From Zygnema cylindricum (taxonomy: Eukaryota > Streptophyta > Zygnematophyceae > Zygnematales > Zygnemataceae), in the NCBI GenBank assembly GCA_037447655.1, contig JBBHKE010001539.1, positions 283,224 to 347,223 of the forward strand: DNA of 64,000 nucleotides, given 5' to 3'. The translations under genes were made by a program, and so were the position numbers. Positions 1-13,269 of the stretch are shown here, piece after piece. The notes below the pieces were generated by a model. It made no database searches, was not told where the DNA came from, and saw only the letters and a list, made by a program, of their open reading frames with translations. Position 1 is the stretch's first letter, and every line of letters starts with the position of its first letter.

Positions 1-358
1 AAAAATAATAGTTGTATCTCATCACAATTTCCGACTGTGTGTTAAAGACTAAACGGGCGAATTATAACTATATAACTATATATATATATAGGAAAAAGAC
101 AACTATAACTATAATAGAAGACACCTGAGGTGATAGCGTAAACAGTTTTTATCTCGAAAAAAAATGACATTAAAGTTTATTTGACATGTTATTTATTTTA
201 TATTTCAAGCTTGGACATTATTATTTATGTTATATGTTGAAATAAATACATTTACCACTAACGACATTTTCGACAAGTACACAATAAGATAACCTCTACC
301 ATAACCCGGATAATATTATTTAGGGACCACGGACATGATTTTAAACCTTTTAAAGAAC

Positions 359-514
359 TCCATCACTTCGCGACAACACCTGCTCCCCGTAAACATGTAC
401 CTCCAGATCCTGTCATTTAGTCCATCACTTCGCGACAACACCTCTCCAGATCCTCTTTTTTTGTCCATCACTTCGCGACAACACCTGCTCCCCGTAAACA
501 TGTACCTCCGGATC
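359..514 (+). repeat. Tandem direct repeats in 5' region of non-LTR element
   Basis: The phrase TCCATCACTTCGCGACAACA occurs three times (about 359, 421 and 464). The first and third copies are followed by the same CTGCTCCCCGTAAACATGTACCTCC block, while the middle copy lacks it. A short CA microsatellite follows at 667-697. Arrays like this are common in 5' UTR/promoter regions of non-LTR retrotransposons. That role is inferred from position upstream of the element at 830. Confidence 0.7.
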
Positions 515-829
515 CGGCCTGCGGCCGTTGCCAACCGCACGCACACGGGCGAAATCCTAGGTGCGACCTCCTTCTGAAATCCTTAAGCTCCTTCCCCTTC
601 CATTCCACGGCAGAAACCCCTTTCCCCCCACTAACATTACACACACCTCAAACCCTAACGCCAAGAACACACACACACACACGCTCACACACACATAACC
701 GGAAAAAAATAGGGTTCCGTCCTTCTACCATTTCCACCATCTATTTCCCATGGTTTCCTTTCCTCCTTCCCATTTCCCCCTTCCTCTCTCTCTATCACGT
801 CCCATGCTTCTCCCTCTTATTCAATAACC

Positions 830-3800
830 ATGTCTGGCCGTGCACCCTCGCCTCTTCTCCCTCGTTCACCTCCTCCACCTAAACCTCGCACACAAGCCTC
901 AACACGGATAGAATGTACCGAGTGTCATAACCATTTCGCGACCGGTGACGGTATTGCCCGACATATAAAGAGTTGTCAACAATTTTTGGCCCTGAGTGAC
1001 CCTTCCTCTAGTACCATTTGTTCCACAACACTCCCGTCTGGACCTACGAGCGAAGATTGGGCATTTGTACACGATTTAGACGTGCTCGGAGCTTATGATT
1101 CGGGGGGCCCCCGTTCGCAGTTATACACGCGGATTCCGATGGCTGTGCGGATTATCGTACAAGACGCCCTCCACCTTCCTTTGTCTCTTATTTATTCGGA
1201 TCTCGCGGATGTTGGACCTTGGCACCTCATTTCCATGTTCTCACTTTGGGTTTTAGTCTTACCTGGCCGTGGCGCTGGTAGCGGGGCCCGAGAAAATATG
1301 GCTCGATGTCAACGATTCCTTCGAGGCGATTAGCGAGCCTTTCATGTCGAGCACGAGGATCGAGTTGGGAGTGCTTCTTTCACACCACGTCGTACATCTC
1401 GGACATCATATGTGCCATCCTCCTATCGTCGTGCGGTACATTTGGGCCAAGTAGGTGAGCTCTTTCGAGAGGTTCGAGCACTCCAACCATTTAATCTTGC
1501 TCCTCGGTCTGCAACGACTGTTGAGATTTTTCGAGCTCTTCAACTGCCAGCTCCTACCCCACTGTCCCCCTCTATTCACACCTATTCTCACCTTCGAGCC
1601 GACAAACTGTTTTCTTTTGGATCGAGACTGTTTAATTAAAGTCGTAATGACTTCTCCACATCTTTAAGCTGGGGTTCCTTATGAGTTATTTCGCGACTTT
1701 TTGTCTCCGAAATCTGGTGCTCGGGACTGTGATATGTTTTTTCGAGTATGTTCTCTTATTGCGGCTGGCTCTGTCACTTCTCGTATTTTCGATCTCCTAA
1801 CAGCGTCCCACCTGATAGCTTTTACCAAACCCAATGGGGGAATCTGTCCTATGCAGTGGGCGAGGTATTGTACCGATTGGTGGCTCGTGCGATCTGCATC
1901 CAGCTCTAGCCCGCTTTTCATGATTATTTCTCTCCTCACCAGTTCGGAGTGGCAACCCCCGGGGGTTGTGAGGCCGTGGTCCACGGGATCCGGGCTTTGT
2001 TAGATGCCCATCCGGATTGGTTAGTCCTCCAGGTGGATGTTTCCAATGCCTTTAATACAGTGGATCGGAATGCCATATTTTCAGAGCTCATGGCTGCACC
2101 TTCCCCGATTTTCCAGATATTTCTTTTTGTGAGAGCCTTTTATTCTTTGAGCAGTAGCCTATCTTTCTCCACTGATGATGATTTGGTCCCACTTTCCTCC
2201 ACGACGGGCATTCATCAGGGCGATCCTCTTGGGAGCCCTTTGTTTGCCCTAGCCTATTACCGTGCCCTCCGAGCTTCCGCTGCTGCTTACCCTTCTTGCC
2301 TCTTCTCTTCAGTTGCGGATGACACACACGTTATTGGTCCTTCGGAACCAAGTTATACCGGCCTATAACTTTTTCAAGGCTCGGTTGGCCGAACTCAATC
2401 TTTCGGTCCAGCCCTCTAAGTGTGTTGTTTGGTCCCTGCGCCCTATTCCTCCTCCTTTCACTCCCCCTCCTTGTTTTCAGACCCCTCCTCCTTCCGAAGT
2501 CATTCGTGTGTTGGGTTGCCCGCTTTGTTCCGATCCATACGTCACAAAATTCCTCGATTCCGCTCTTCAGACAGATTTGTCTCACGTGGACGACCTTCCT
2601 CACCTTTCTGATCCCCAGATGGCCTTTGCTCTTCTGACACAATGTTTCCCCCACCGGCCCTCCTACCTTACTCGCACTTCCCCTCCCACCCCATCCTTTG
2701 TGTCCTCACTTTCTGCTTTCGACGATCATCTTATGGATGTCCTCCACAGTTTGTTGGGTCGTGGAGCTTTTGATCGCGAGTCTGGGCCTGCGGCACGTAT
2801 TCAAGCCTCTCTTCCTGTCTCGGCTGGCGGTTTGGGTTTACTCTCGACGGCGCGTGTTGCTCCAGCCGCCTATTTGGGAAGTTGGTGCCTTGTTGCTTCC
2901 ACTATTGTCTATCGTTTTCTGGCTGGGGACACTCCTATTATTGCGGCTGTGGTTCCCCGTATTTCAGATGGTGAGCTAGCCTTCCAACGGTCCCTTTTGG
3001 ATGCATCACGTTCTCTTAATCCGGCTGCTATCGAGGACATGCCGATGTTTTCCACTCTTTACGACATCAGTTCCGCGTGTTCAGGGATCCATTTCTGATC
3101 GGGTTGTCGCCACTATTAAATCCGAGCTTCTCGAGGCGCTTCCTTCCGATTCTTCGCGTGCACGCTTCCTGTCTTGTGGTGGACCTGGCTCTGGAGCTTG
3201 GCTATTGGCTGTCCCTATCTTGTCTACTCTTCGTTTCACCCCGGCTCAGTTCACGACGGCCCTTAGGTTCCGGCTTGGCCTCCCTCACCCACCTTTGCTT
3301 GGCTCACTCGTTTGCTCCTGTGGCCACGTTCTCGAGCCCGACGGGGTCCATTTGCTTCGTTGCTCCCCGGCGCACAACACGATTCGAGACACCATTGCTA
3401 CTATCGCTTTTGAGTGGGGATTTTGTGTTCGTCAGGGAGGTCTCTCACATTATTCCTTCGCGTCGGATTGACCTTGTATTACTTGATGGTGCGCGTCGTA
3501 CATTTGGTGATATTGTTTTGGCGAACCCTACCTCAACTACAGTCGCCACCCAAGCGGCTCGACATGTGGGAGTGGTCGCCCGTGACGCGGCTAAAAGGAA
3601 GGAGCGAGATTATGCCTGTCGCGACGCTATGGATGGCTTCATTTTGATCGTGGTCGAGATATTTGGTTGTGTGGGTGTGGCTTTGGACGAGTTTTTCCGT
3701 ACTTGTGGTCGGCGCTCACTCGAGAGGCGGGGACCTGGGAGCCCTTCTGTTTCAGTCCTTACTTCCTTTTTTCGTCAATGTTTTTCTGTGGCTCTACAAC

Positions 3801-3850
3801 GGGTGTTGGCTTCTATATTACTTCGATCGTCTATTGCCGTTATGGATTGA
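830..3850 (+). pseudogene. Broken ORF of non-LTR retrotransposon: zinc finger, reverse transcriptase, RLE-like nuclease
   Basis: The conceptual protein is spread over several frames. 830-1333 carries a C2HC finger (CTECHNHF...RHIKSC, CX2CX12HX3C). About 1684-1850 carries the start of RT (LTASHLIAFTKPNGGI). 1949-2368 carries the RT core: VLQVDVSNAFNTVD with the first catalytic Asp, HQGDPLGSPLF, and ADDTHVIG as the catalytic DD box. 2262-3098 is thumb and linker. 3001-3471 has the CSCGH...DGVHLLRC knuckle. 3429-3850 has RIDLVLLDG...FGDIVLANP, fitting the RLE pattern R-X-D-X12-D. Frame changes lie near 1270, 1852, 2345, 3085 and 3460, plus an in-frame stop near 1909, so the copy is dead. The C-terminal stop is at 3848-3850. 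Family assignment beyond RLE-type non-LTR is inference. Confidence 0.8.
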
Positions 3851-4145
3851 CGGCGTGTTCCGGTACTTCCTCCTCGTGCTCCTCCGGGATTCGGGGACTT
3901 GCGTGGTTGCTTTCCGTAAATTTTTAGTTATGTTGGTGTTAGTTTTTTCTTTTGATGTTTTGTTTGCGGGGTGTTGCTTTTTATGGTGTTTTCGATTTCC
4001 CTGCCATTCTTTCGTAATTTCGTCGGCTTTGCCTTGATTTTCCTTTATGTTTATTCCATAGTCATGTGGTTTTTTCAGTTTTAGCAATGCTACTTCCTTT
4101 TGTTCCTATGGACTCAGATGGTTTACCATCGCGCTTTTTAATAAA

Positions 4146-6159
4146 GTCGGCCCATTACTTATTAAAAAAATTTAAAGAACTAGCGTTAAAGGAAGAAATA
4201 TTCAGTGTGATTAACCCTAAAAAAAAAAAATCACTGAGTTCATACTTATATTGATTCATTGTGTATTACACTGCCCATCATTATTACTGTTAACACGATA
4301 AAAGCTGACATTAATGACAATAATTTTGTCGCACCTTCGTTCAGCAAAAAAAAAAGAAGATAGTTTTAATAACACTCATAAAAGGAATTCAACTGAGTCA
4401 CTCTGTATTGAATTAGTGTTGTGATACTAATTTCGCAATTATTCTGACTACTTTACACACGTACTAATGGGCATTGTACTTTGCTTTTCTTCGTTAACAA
4501 TTATTACATCCAGGAACTCCAGTAACTGAAAGTGTAACTTCACATAACTATTGCTGGGGCTACTGATTGGTAATGAACTTTTTCATTAACATTTTTGTAC
4601 CTTAACTGTATGATTAGTGCGGTTACCTACCAGTCATAGCGATCATATCGTTACCCTAAAAGTGTCAGGTTCCATAACAAACAAGTGTCAGGTTCGATTG
4701 TCATTTTTTTATAATCTTGTGTGTGTAACTTTTAATTGATAGTCGCTCTGCGTCTATCAATACCAACGAAAGGAATTCGAGGATGTAAATTACAACCTGC
4801 CTCAGAGTTCAAACATTATATATATACAGTTCTCATTTATTACACAGCAAGCAACAAAATATCATGTTTTTCTCCTCAGTGAAAGTACCATGAAGCTGCA
4901 CAAATTTTCGGCATTTGAAAATGCTTTTTCGCCATCTGAATAAGACGCTTCAAATGGGAGGTGTGACTTGTGCACACCTTGCCCTAACATCAAAGCTAGG
5001 CAGGTAAACAATCCGGCAAGTGTGCACAAATAAACGAGTTAAGAAGTAGGAAAAAACATTGATAAGTTTAGAATCCGGAAAAAACACTAATGCTCAAAGC
5101 GATCCAATTTTATAACAGGCTTGTGAAGAGAAGTTTTTCATACCAAAAAAAAACTTAGTAGATTTTGCACTAAGGGAAGCCAAACTTCATCAAGTTATGA
5201 CAAGTTTCATGATGAAAGTAACAATATCTGTCATCGACACCAGTCCCCACATTTATTTCATAATATAACTTGGCATAATAGAGCAATCACAAAATTAAAT
5301 AAAGCATCAAAAATATAACAAAAAAAAGAATACTTGCAACGCACAGAAGCACATTTACAACATTACAAAAAATAAAATAAAAAGCTTTGTATACATTACA
5401 TGGGAAAATAAGCTCGTTTGCAGTTTCTACATAGAATACCCCAAAGACCAACAAAAAAAAAAACAAAACAAAAAATGAACAAAAAAAATCGGTCTTTCTA
5501 CTGCTATTTAACCACACTCATAATCAACCTGCACTTGTGCACTTTGTACTTTCCCCTGGGTGAAAATAACAACTCCACACAAGTGTGAAAAAAATATTTG
5601 TAAACTCTCTCGGTTCAAACAGTTTTACTTCCCACGGGCCGTGAGTTAAAACCATTATAGAAACAGAGAGTGTTTAAGAAAAACACTATCACTGAAATGT
5701 TGGGAGAGGGAAGGTCTTTAAGAGAGCTTTACAGGCCGAGGGAATTTGCCGATCCCTAAAAAACTTTCTCACTATGGTCAAAAAAAGACTAAGACTGAAA
5801 AAGACAGTTAATTTCAATTTTGATTCCCAACACGCACCCTTTTCTCTTTTTCAGTGCACTCCTCCCACTGCTTCTGCAAAGACATTTCAAACATTCCCTT
5901 TTTTTTCTTCAAATGGTGCCTCTCAAGAACTCGCTCGTTTCTCCCTTCCGTGCACTCCCCCAACTGTTTCGGCAACGAAGTTCCATTCCAAACACTCTTT
6001 CCTCTTCAAAAACTCCCTCGTTTCTCTTCAAAAAGTCATTTTTTTTTCAAAAACTCACTGTTTTTCCTTCAAACACTCACTGTTCTTCCTCCAAACACTC
6101 ACTGTTTTTCCTCCAAACACTCACTGTTTTTTTCTTCAAACACTCGCTCGAGTCTTCCT
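4146..6159. other. Gene-free spacer
   Basis: AT-rich sequence with many A and T runs and no ORF with recognisable domains. It contains the 3' flank of the coiled-coil gene on the minus strand and the short tandem repeat noted at 6047-6150. Nothing else is supported. Confidence 0.6.
6047..6150. repeat. Short tandem repeat (about 21 bp unit) just 3' of the coiled-coil gene
   Basis: About five imperfect copies of a unit reading TTTTTCCTCCAAACACTCACTG on the plus strand. It begins about ten bases beyond the stop codon at 6160, so on the minus strand it lies in the 3' UTR or just past it. Confidence 0.75.
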
Positions 6160-9100
6160 TCAGTACACTCCTCCCACTGCCTCGGCAAAATCGACATCGG
6201 CCGATGTAACTCCGGCTTCACTTACGAGCTTGTGTGTCAAACGGGTGAGACTATCCATGGCGTTTTTTGCAAGCTCCAAAGCCGCGTCTTTCTCACTTAA
6301 CTGTTCCTTTAGGAGCTTCAGTTTCGCTAATTCCTCTGCTGCAGCTTCCAAAGCCTCGGCCGTAGAAACCTCACTTTCTTTTTCAGCTTGGGAAACAATT
6401 CGAGAAATTGTCAAAGGCCATCCACTATTTGAATCCAAATCTGTCAGAGAACCACTCGACAAGAACACCATTGGTCAAAAAACCGCTCGAGAAAACAGCA
6501 ACAGCTCGTGACAGTTAAGGCATATTTACATAGAACTTCTCGAGCAAAAACAACATTAGTCGTAGAACAAATCATAACAGTTAAGGCATCTCTGTAAAAG
6601 TACAATATCATCACATCAATTTGGTTAAGCTTCGCTTTTAGACTTGCTTGAGAAACAATCTAAGACATTGCCAAAGGCCATTCACTATTTGAATTCGAAT
6701 CTGAAATAAAATCCCTCACGGAAAACACCAATTCTCAAAGACCTGCTCGTGAAGGTTAAGGCATATCTGACATAGAACCCCTCAAGCAAAAACACCATTT
6801 GTCGAAGGAAAATTCGTTATAGTTGAGGCATCTCTTGGTAAAAATACAAGATCGTCACGTCAATTTGGGTACATCTGATGCCCTAAATGGTAAGAGGTAC
6901 TTGACAGCACTCCTGCTAAAAGCAATAAAAATTATGTTTTTAGAAACAATACATTGATTTCAAGATCAAATCCACTGAATGTTCCTTACCTCTTTGATGT
7001 TCACTTGTTTGATTTCCTTCGCAACTTCCATCAATGTGACATTCATCCATGAGCTCATTACTCAAATCTGCAAGACCTTGAAGAGCACAAAGAGCGGTTT
7101 CCACTTCCAGCTTTGCAACCTGCGAAAAGTCATAAAGCAGAAAAGGAGGAGATTGTGGGAAATTATGACACATAAGGAGGAAAATGGGAGTCTTAAAAAA
7201 TCCACAGGGCAAAACCCTGGCATGATTTACATTTTGGGTATGAGACGGGGTGTTGATCTAAGATTTTCTTTCAGAGAAGGCCATTGCTTTTGTCCAGTTT
7301 GAACAAAAAGTCCACTGGAGCATAATTTGTTAATTGCTGACGAACAACTCTATTTGCCACGAGGATAGTATAGAGAACAGGACATGCTAGAAGAAGATAA
7401 TAACAGTACAACAGACAAACTTGTCGAATACACCGACAGTCTCTTTTAAATGTCTTAATCAACTTTGATGGTTAACACACCTCAAAAAAGAGAAAAAAAT
7501 CCAGAAAAATCTGTGAATAATAGGGTAATTGTACTTGCGGTATTGCTGGCTATACTGGCCAGTAATCACCGTAATTGTACAGAAAAATGCGCCTTTTTTA
7601 CAAAATCTTACAGTTACAAAGATATGGTTACTGCCCAGTACAACCAGTTACAGGGCTTGTATAATTCCCAAACAATTGAAGTTCATGAAATGAATTTCAA
7701 CCTTGCAATATTTGTACTGTGTTTCCTTCCAGAAAAATAAATAGGAAGCATGCTTCCAACACTGACTGGAAAACCAAATAAGAAGCAATAACTAAGGCAC
7801 CATCCCAATTGAAACGCTTTCCAAAGACATACAGTGAACCACCGCTGATAAGCATATACCAAAACAAAACGTGAAAAACAGCGGGAAAAACGAACTCACT
7901 GGTCATCACCAAACAACAGCCAAGCGAGGACTGTACAGAATAAAAGGTGATCATATCTGAGCTTTAACAGAAATTGTGAAACATGCATTACCAAAACTCC
8001 TTGTCACATCTCAACAATAAAGCATCCTTTCAATTTTCAATACCATGGTCATATCATTGAATGAAAAGCAACTAAAGATTAATAAGGAAAGGCTTAACGA
8101 AGGTTTAATGAACCAAACTCTCAGATACTCATGTTTTCATCCTCCACTGTTAGGTAACAGCAAACAAGCACTGCTTAAAAAAGACTTGGAAGAAAAAAAC
8201 AGGCATTACGATTTCACCTAGTTAACAAAGAAATAGCCTCACTCTGAAAGGAGATGAAAACTGAAAGGGCAATGTTTGCCTACCTCTAGCTCCATCTGCT
8301 CCAGTGACGGTTCATCATTTTCTTCCACCTTCACATTGCCCTTCAGGGGTGAAGTCGCCTTCAGACCTGCTAAGCCTCGTGCTTCATCCAAGACATCCAG
8401 TCGAAGTTTTGTTAATTCTGTCTCTCTATCCTCCCATCGACCCAAAATCTTTCGAAGTTCTTCGTTCTTCTGCTCCAAGGCAGACCTCATGGATGCAAGT
8501 TCGACCTCCTTTTCAAGAAGAGACTCCTTTACAGTTTTCAGTTCTGCCTGTAAAGCCTGAAGTTGGAAAGCACCGCTATTCTCTTTCTCCTGCAAAATGG
8601 AAATAATCACAGAGAAAAGATCCACGTAAACTGTCCAGACTTTCAGCCCTCAAATTGTCATATAAATCTCTTCCCTTAAGCACGAACAAGCCATGACAAC
8701 AGAAGAAACATGGATTCAACTAAAGTTCCGCAAACTCATCCCTGGTGATGATTTGATGTCCTAATGCGTCAAACCCCAACAATCTGAATTTTCATACACA
8801 CTTCTGTACAGGATGAGAGGAAAAAAAATACTGTGAAGCATACAAAAGATGGATAAGCAGGGACAAATAGAACAGGAATATCTCGCGGGTGAAGCACATT
8901 AATATAGCAAAAAGTTCACAGTCCAAAGGACAGGGCAGCAAAAATTACTTGGAAACGCTGAAGCTCCAATTCGCGTTCCAAGAGGGCTCGATTAGCAGCA
9001 AAAAGCTCAAAATTGGTTTGCATAAGAACTTCATTATCTCCGACAGAAACTTCCAATCCACTAGCTGCAGACTGTGCCAACGATTTGGAAAGAGCCGCGA

Positions 9101-11081
9101 TCTGTTGCACCACCGACGTAGCCTCAGACAATTTCTCATTTGAAAAGGTCAGATCTGCTCTAATCGCCGCGATCGTACAGTCCTTCTCTTCCAAGAGATC
9201 CCTCATCTTTGCCAACTCTTCTTCTTTTTCCTTCAACTTCCCTTTCACTTGTACCAGTTCAGCTTGTAGACTTGCCACTTGTCGAGTTGCCACTTCTAAT
9301 TCTGTCGACTTATCAACCAAGGCTGTTTGAGAAATCAGAAGTTCCGATCTCACTTGCTGAAGCTCCAACTTTAGCCCAACTCTTTGAGCCTCTTTCAAGT
9401 GTACTTGCAGTTCTGCATCAGATATCGCAGCATCCTTCTGTCTTATCTGTTTCTTCAACGCGTTCATTTCGCTTATTGAGTCCTTAACGGCCTCCTTTCC
9501 AGCTGTCAATGCCACCTGCAGTCTATCAGTTTCCTGTTGCTGCTCCTGTAACTTTTTACTTACTCTGTCATAACCTGCCCTGGCCAATCGCAACTGTTCT
9601 TTCGAATTATGTACTTCTCGGCGAGCCTGCGCCAATTCCAGCTCTCTCATTCTCAAAACTGCTCTCTGTGACTCCAATTCCTTGTCACTTTTCCCGAGAT
9701 GATCCTTCTGTTCTGAGATATCGTGCCTAAACCGTGCAACCGCATTTTGTGAAGCATACAACTCCTCCTGTACATCCGCCAAAAGGGTTTTCGCATTCTC
9801 CAACTCCCTCTGTGTCATACCGGCAAACAATTGACTATTTTGAAGGTCTCTATCAAGCATCTTCACTTCGTCCTGAGCCACTAACCAAGCATCCATCCGA
9901 GCTTTTATGTCCTTTTCTGTTTCCCTCAGCTTTACCTCTTTCACCTTTAATTCTTCCCTCGATGCCTTCAACTCCACTTCTTGCTTCTTCACACGGGAAG
10001 CCATATGCTTCAGTTGTAACTCCTGCTCCTCCTCTCTCTCCGATGCACACTTCAGTTTTACCTGACTTTCATTCAGTTGATTTGTCAACTTTAAAAGAGT
10101 TTCATCTCGTTCCAAGAGTAACAAATTCGCTTTTCTAAAGTCCTCTTCCACTTTTGTCAAAGCCATATGTGCCGCCTTAACCTGCCTCTCTCTCTCCTTT
10201 ATCACCTCATTTGCCGCCTCCAAGTCCTGTGCCATCCGCCCAACCTCCTTCTTCAGTCGCCCGATCTCCCCGTGTTTTCCCGACTCCTCCATTTGCATCG
10301 CCTCCAACCGCTTCTCTCTCTGTGCAAAAGAAGCCTTTGCCTTTTGGAGCTCAAAACGATCTTCTTTCAGCAAATTCTCTGCTTCTCTCAACTGCTCTTC
10401 CTTCATCCTCAATGCTCCAAGAGCTGCTTCTAGATCCTTCTCTATCTGCGCAACAGCATCTTCTAATTCCGTCTCTGTCGCATAATCTGGATCCAGTTTT
10501 CTCTCTTCATGTCTCTGAGCTTGAGAGAACAGTCTCTCTAAAGCGGCTCTCGCAGGCTCCAATGGCTCATTGCTATTTTGTCCACTTGTGCCTGTCCCAC
10601 TCGACTTGTCGAGAACCGCAGATATTCGAAGCAGGCCTGACGCTCGAACTGACACGTGTTTGTTACTAACTTTTTTAGTTATGGGAGAAAAAAAGGTACT
10701 TTTCAAATGAGGACAGACACCTTTTCCTGCAAAAACCTGCAGAGAGAAACAACACAAAGAAATACATGCATGCACACTTTTGAGCACAAAAACATTTGGC
10801 AGAATAGGCAAAGCAATGGTTTTATATGATTACTTTACAAACCATTTGTAGACAAAGTTTACAAGAAAAAACGGTGAAACAAACTGGTCCACTTCAAATA
10901 CAGACATGAATAGAATAAAAAGAACACAGGAGAACCTATATAACCATCCATCTTTGCATATTATCTTCAAAACCTCCAAAAATACCTGTAAAAAATCTCC
11001 ATCGCTCTCCTCTAGTCGTCCACTGCTTGTAGCAAAAACGTTTGTCGACAAACTCCTTACGAGAGACGCTGTCGCCATCAT
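6160..11081 (-). CDS. Plastid-targeted long coiled-coil protein, MRC/PII1-like
   Basis: Five exons on the minus strand: 11081-10986, 10736-8949, 8589-8284, 7119-6990, 6440-6160. All junctions are GT-AG and the frame closes to 866 aa. Residues 1 to about 70 are Ser/Ala/Lys/Arg-rich with few acids, like a chloroplast transit peptide. Residues about 95-710 are near-continuous charged heptad coiled coil (runs such as LKEKEEELAKMRDLLEEKD). The C-terminal part has ELEVAKLEVETALCALQGLADLS and a last helix ending SLTRLTHKLVSEAG, a tail I associate with MRC/PII1 (myosin-resembling chloroplast protein, starch-granule initiation, Arabidopsis At4g32190). Membrane spans and enzymatic motifs are absent. 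MFP1 or another plastid coiled-coil protein is the alternative, since coiled coils match each other non-specifically. The gene structure is firmer than the name. A second ATG lies one codon downstream of the chosen start. Confidence 0.8.
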
Positions 11082-12326
11082 ATATACCAGGTATTACTTC
11101 AGCATCGATACTCCAAACTTACAAACATTTACTTGCAAACGAGCTAAAAGATGTCGATAAAAAACTGCAAAAATAAATGGTAGCGACGAGAAGCTTTCGA
11201 ACACGATTAGGGTTTCACTGAGCAGTAGAAGCTACAGTGAATCGCATGTTGGAACGCAGTAAACTTGCTGTGGATGATGTAAAATGATGTGAGAGTGAAT
11301 GGGTCACATACTTTCCATAGTTCAGCTATGCGAAAAGTATTACAAAAAGAATACCTAGTGACGCATACTATATGCGTACTATTGTGTATAGTATGTGTAT
11401 TATATGTGTACAGTATGGAGTTACGCCATATAGAATTTTAAATTGTTTTCGCACATTCGAACTAATGATACATTGCATTTCCGATTGTTTCCGCACATTC
11501 GTGCTTATGGTACATTCGGGAGCACATGCATACTAAAGACATCATATATGACTGCAGTCATCACGAGGGAGTTCGTGAGTGGATGATGTAACCTAGGTAA
11601 AAGCTACCAAAGCATCACGTTCTAGTCCTACATCATGATTATTACTCAAGCACCCTTTGTAAAAAAGGCAACTCTATTCCATGTGAAAACATCGAAAAGT
11701 CTTTATTACATAATGTGCGATGGAAAAACCATCAAATATTCAAAGTACAAAGGGGGTAAAAAAAAAAAAAAGATATAAAAAACATCAGCTGATGAGGATG
11801 TGTCAAGGATGTGACAATTTGAAATTCAAAATGATGATGTACCTCAAGGGCAAGAACAGAATCTGGAGTCGGGAATTCGCTCCCAACTTGGGAATGGTCC
11901 GTCAGGAACAGCGGGGAACTAGGCATCAACCACGTGGCGCTGATCGAGTGAGGAAGATTTTATGCTGAAAGACATCTTTACCGTTCATTTAAATTTTGAA
12001 TCTGCTATGTGGCGTACATCTGAGAATTGGTACGGCTTTTCTAGTATATCGGAAGGGAATGCCACGTGCGAAGACAAAAGGATGAGTCATCTGTGGACAA
12101 CTATTCTTTTGGATGTGGATGCTCCGTACTCAACCATTGGTGATCGTCCTTTCACCGCATTTGTGACGCACGATAAATTCTAGACCGCCACGTGTAGTAC
12201 GCGCGTATAATTGGGTGGGTTACTGGGCGGCAAACTCTGCAACAGAAAGCTTGCTCGACGTTCGATAATATCGAGCAGCGTCGTAATAAATGGTTGAAGA
12301 GTTACAAGTCATAATCCATTTTCTCA

Positions 12327-12350
12327 CGTGTCCGAAAATGGACACGTGCT
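12327..12350. promoter_or_regulatory. Palindromic double G-box
   Basis: CACGTGTCC, six-base loop, GGACACGTG: a perfect 9-bp inverted repeat in which both arms contain the plant bZIP/bHLH G-box core CACGTG in ABRE-like context. It lies about 1.25 kb upstream of the coiled-coil gene start. Function is inferred from motif only. Confidence 0.4.
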
Positions 12351-13269
12351 TCACCTTTACAGACTTACAGTACAAAAGTGCAAAACGCAAAATGCTGACC
12401 TTTCCTTTACCGCTTTGAAAGATTGAAAGTTTGACGTTTGTACTTTTACAGTTTATAATACACAACCGTCCAGTAATCCGGTTGAATAGTTTTGTCGGGA
12501 ATAATTATTTAGTTTCTCAATCATGTTTTGTACTCTGATGGTTAATCCGCCGCGTCGTTTACAATAAAATCTTCATACATTTAGTTATTATGTTCGTATG
12601 ATACCGTACGTCCTGTCTGCATACGGCCCGGTATGGGCCGAACCAAAATAAAGTCGAACCAAACCGGTTCTTTGGCAATTTCGGTTTGTAGATTTAACCA
12701 TTTAAACCGAGATGGGTTTGAACGATTTAAAAAACCGCTTGTGGCTTAGTTTCATCACTCCGAACTTTGTTTGAAAAGATGTTTAGACGTATAGTCGTTA
12801 CGAAGGATAGATGTTAGTGAGAGATAAATAAATTATAGTTAGACCATTTGCTTTGTATCGACTCTACAATAATTTTAGAGTGAGATTGGTGCAAATCGGG
12901 TGTACTTTGTTTATTGGTCTTTAGGAATAATTTTGTTATTTAAAGCCTATCAAATGATGTACTCACCCTACATATGAAAATAAAGACGACTCTTTTTGTA
13001 AGATAACACAATTGTGAATGGTTCTCATAACCATCGTTTTTTTAAGTTAGACTGAGGCTCAATGTATTTGTGTGTAAAAGCGTGGACGCGAAGAGCATCG
13101 TGATTTTGCAATTCAAATTTCCATAAGACAAAAACGAGGCATTTGATAAGAGGTAATTCAAAACTCCATCGGGATTTTGTTGCAACATCGCGAACATGTG
13201 TGCGACAAAACCGAACCAAAGAGGTTCATCTTTAATCAATCAACACATCATGTAGGATTTTGGAATAGA

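Larger units (their letters stand above)
355..4145 (+). mobile_element. Degenerate non-LTR retrotransposon with RLE-like endonuclease
   Basis: Proposed full extent: tandem repeats (359-514), interrupted coding region (830-3850), and a 3' UTR ending near 4145. The 3' end is supported by a second copy of the tail (block around GACTCAGATGGTTTACCATCG) at 63,284-63,358, after which the two loci diverge. No LTRs and no clear poly-A tail or target-site duplication were found, so the outer edges are approximate. Domain order (N-terminal C2HC finger, RT, CCHC knuckle, RID-X12-D nuclease motif) is that of the R2/NeSL/CRE-like site-specific lineages rather than the APE-type L1 elements usual in plants. 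Confidence 0.7.

Noticed and set aside
359-514. CRISPR-like array
   Set aside because: Three irregular copies in a eukaryotic genome, with no regular spacers and no cas genes.
5774-6511. 245-codon plus-strand ORF
   Set aside because: It is antisense to exon 5 of the coiled-coil gene and runs through the tandem repeat; repeated Phe/Ser/His is a by-product.
6160-11081. MFP1 as the identity of the coiled-coil gene
   Set aside because: No N-terminal transmembrane segments are visible, and the C-terminal signature fits the MRC/PII1 group better; not fully excluded.
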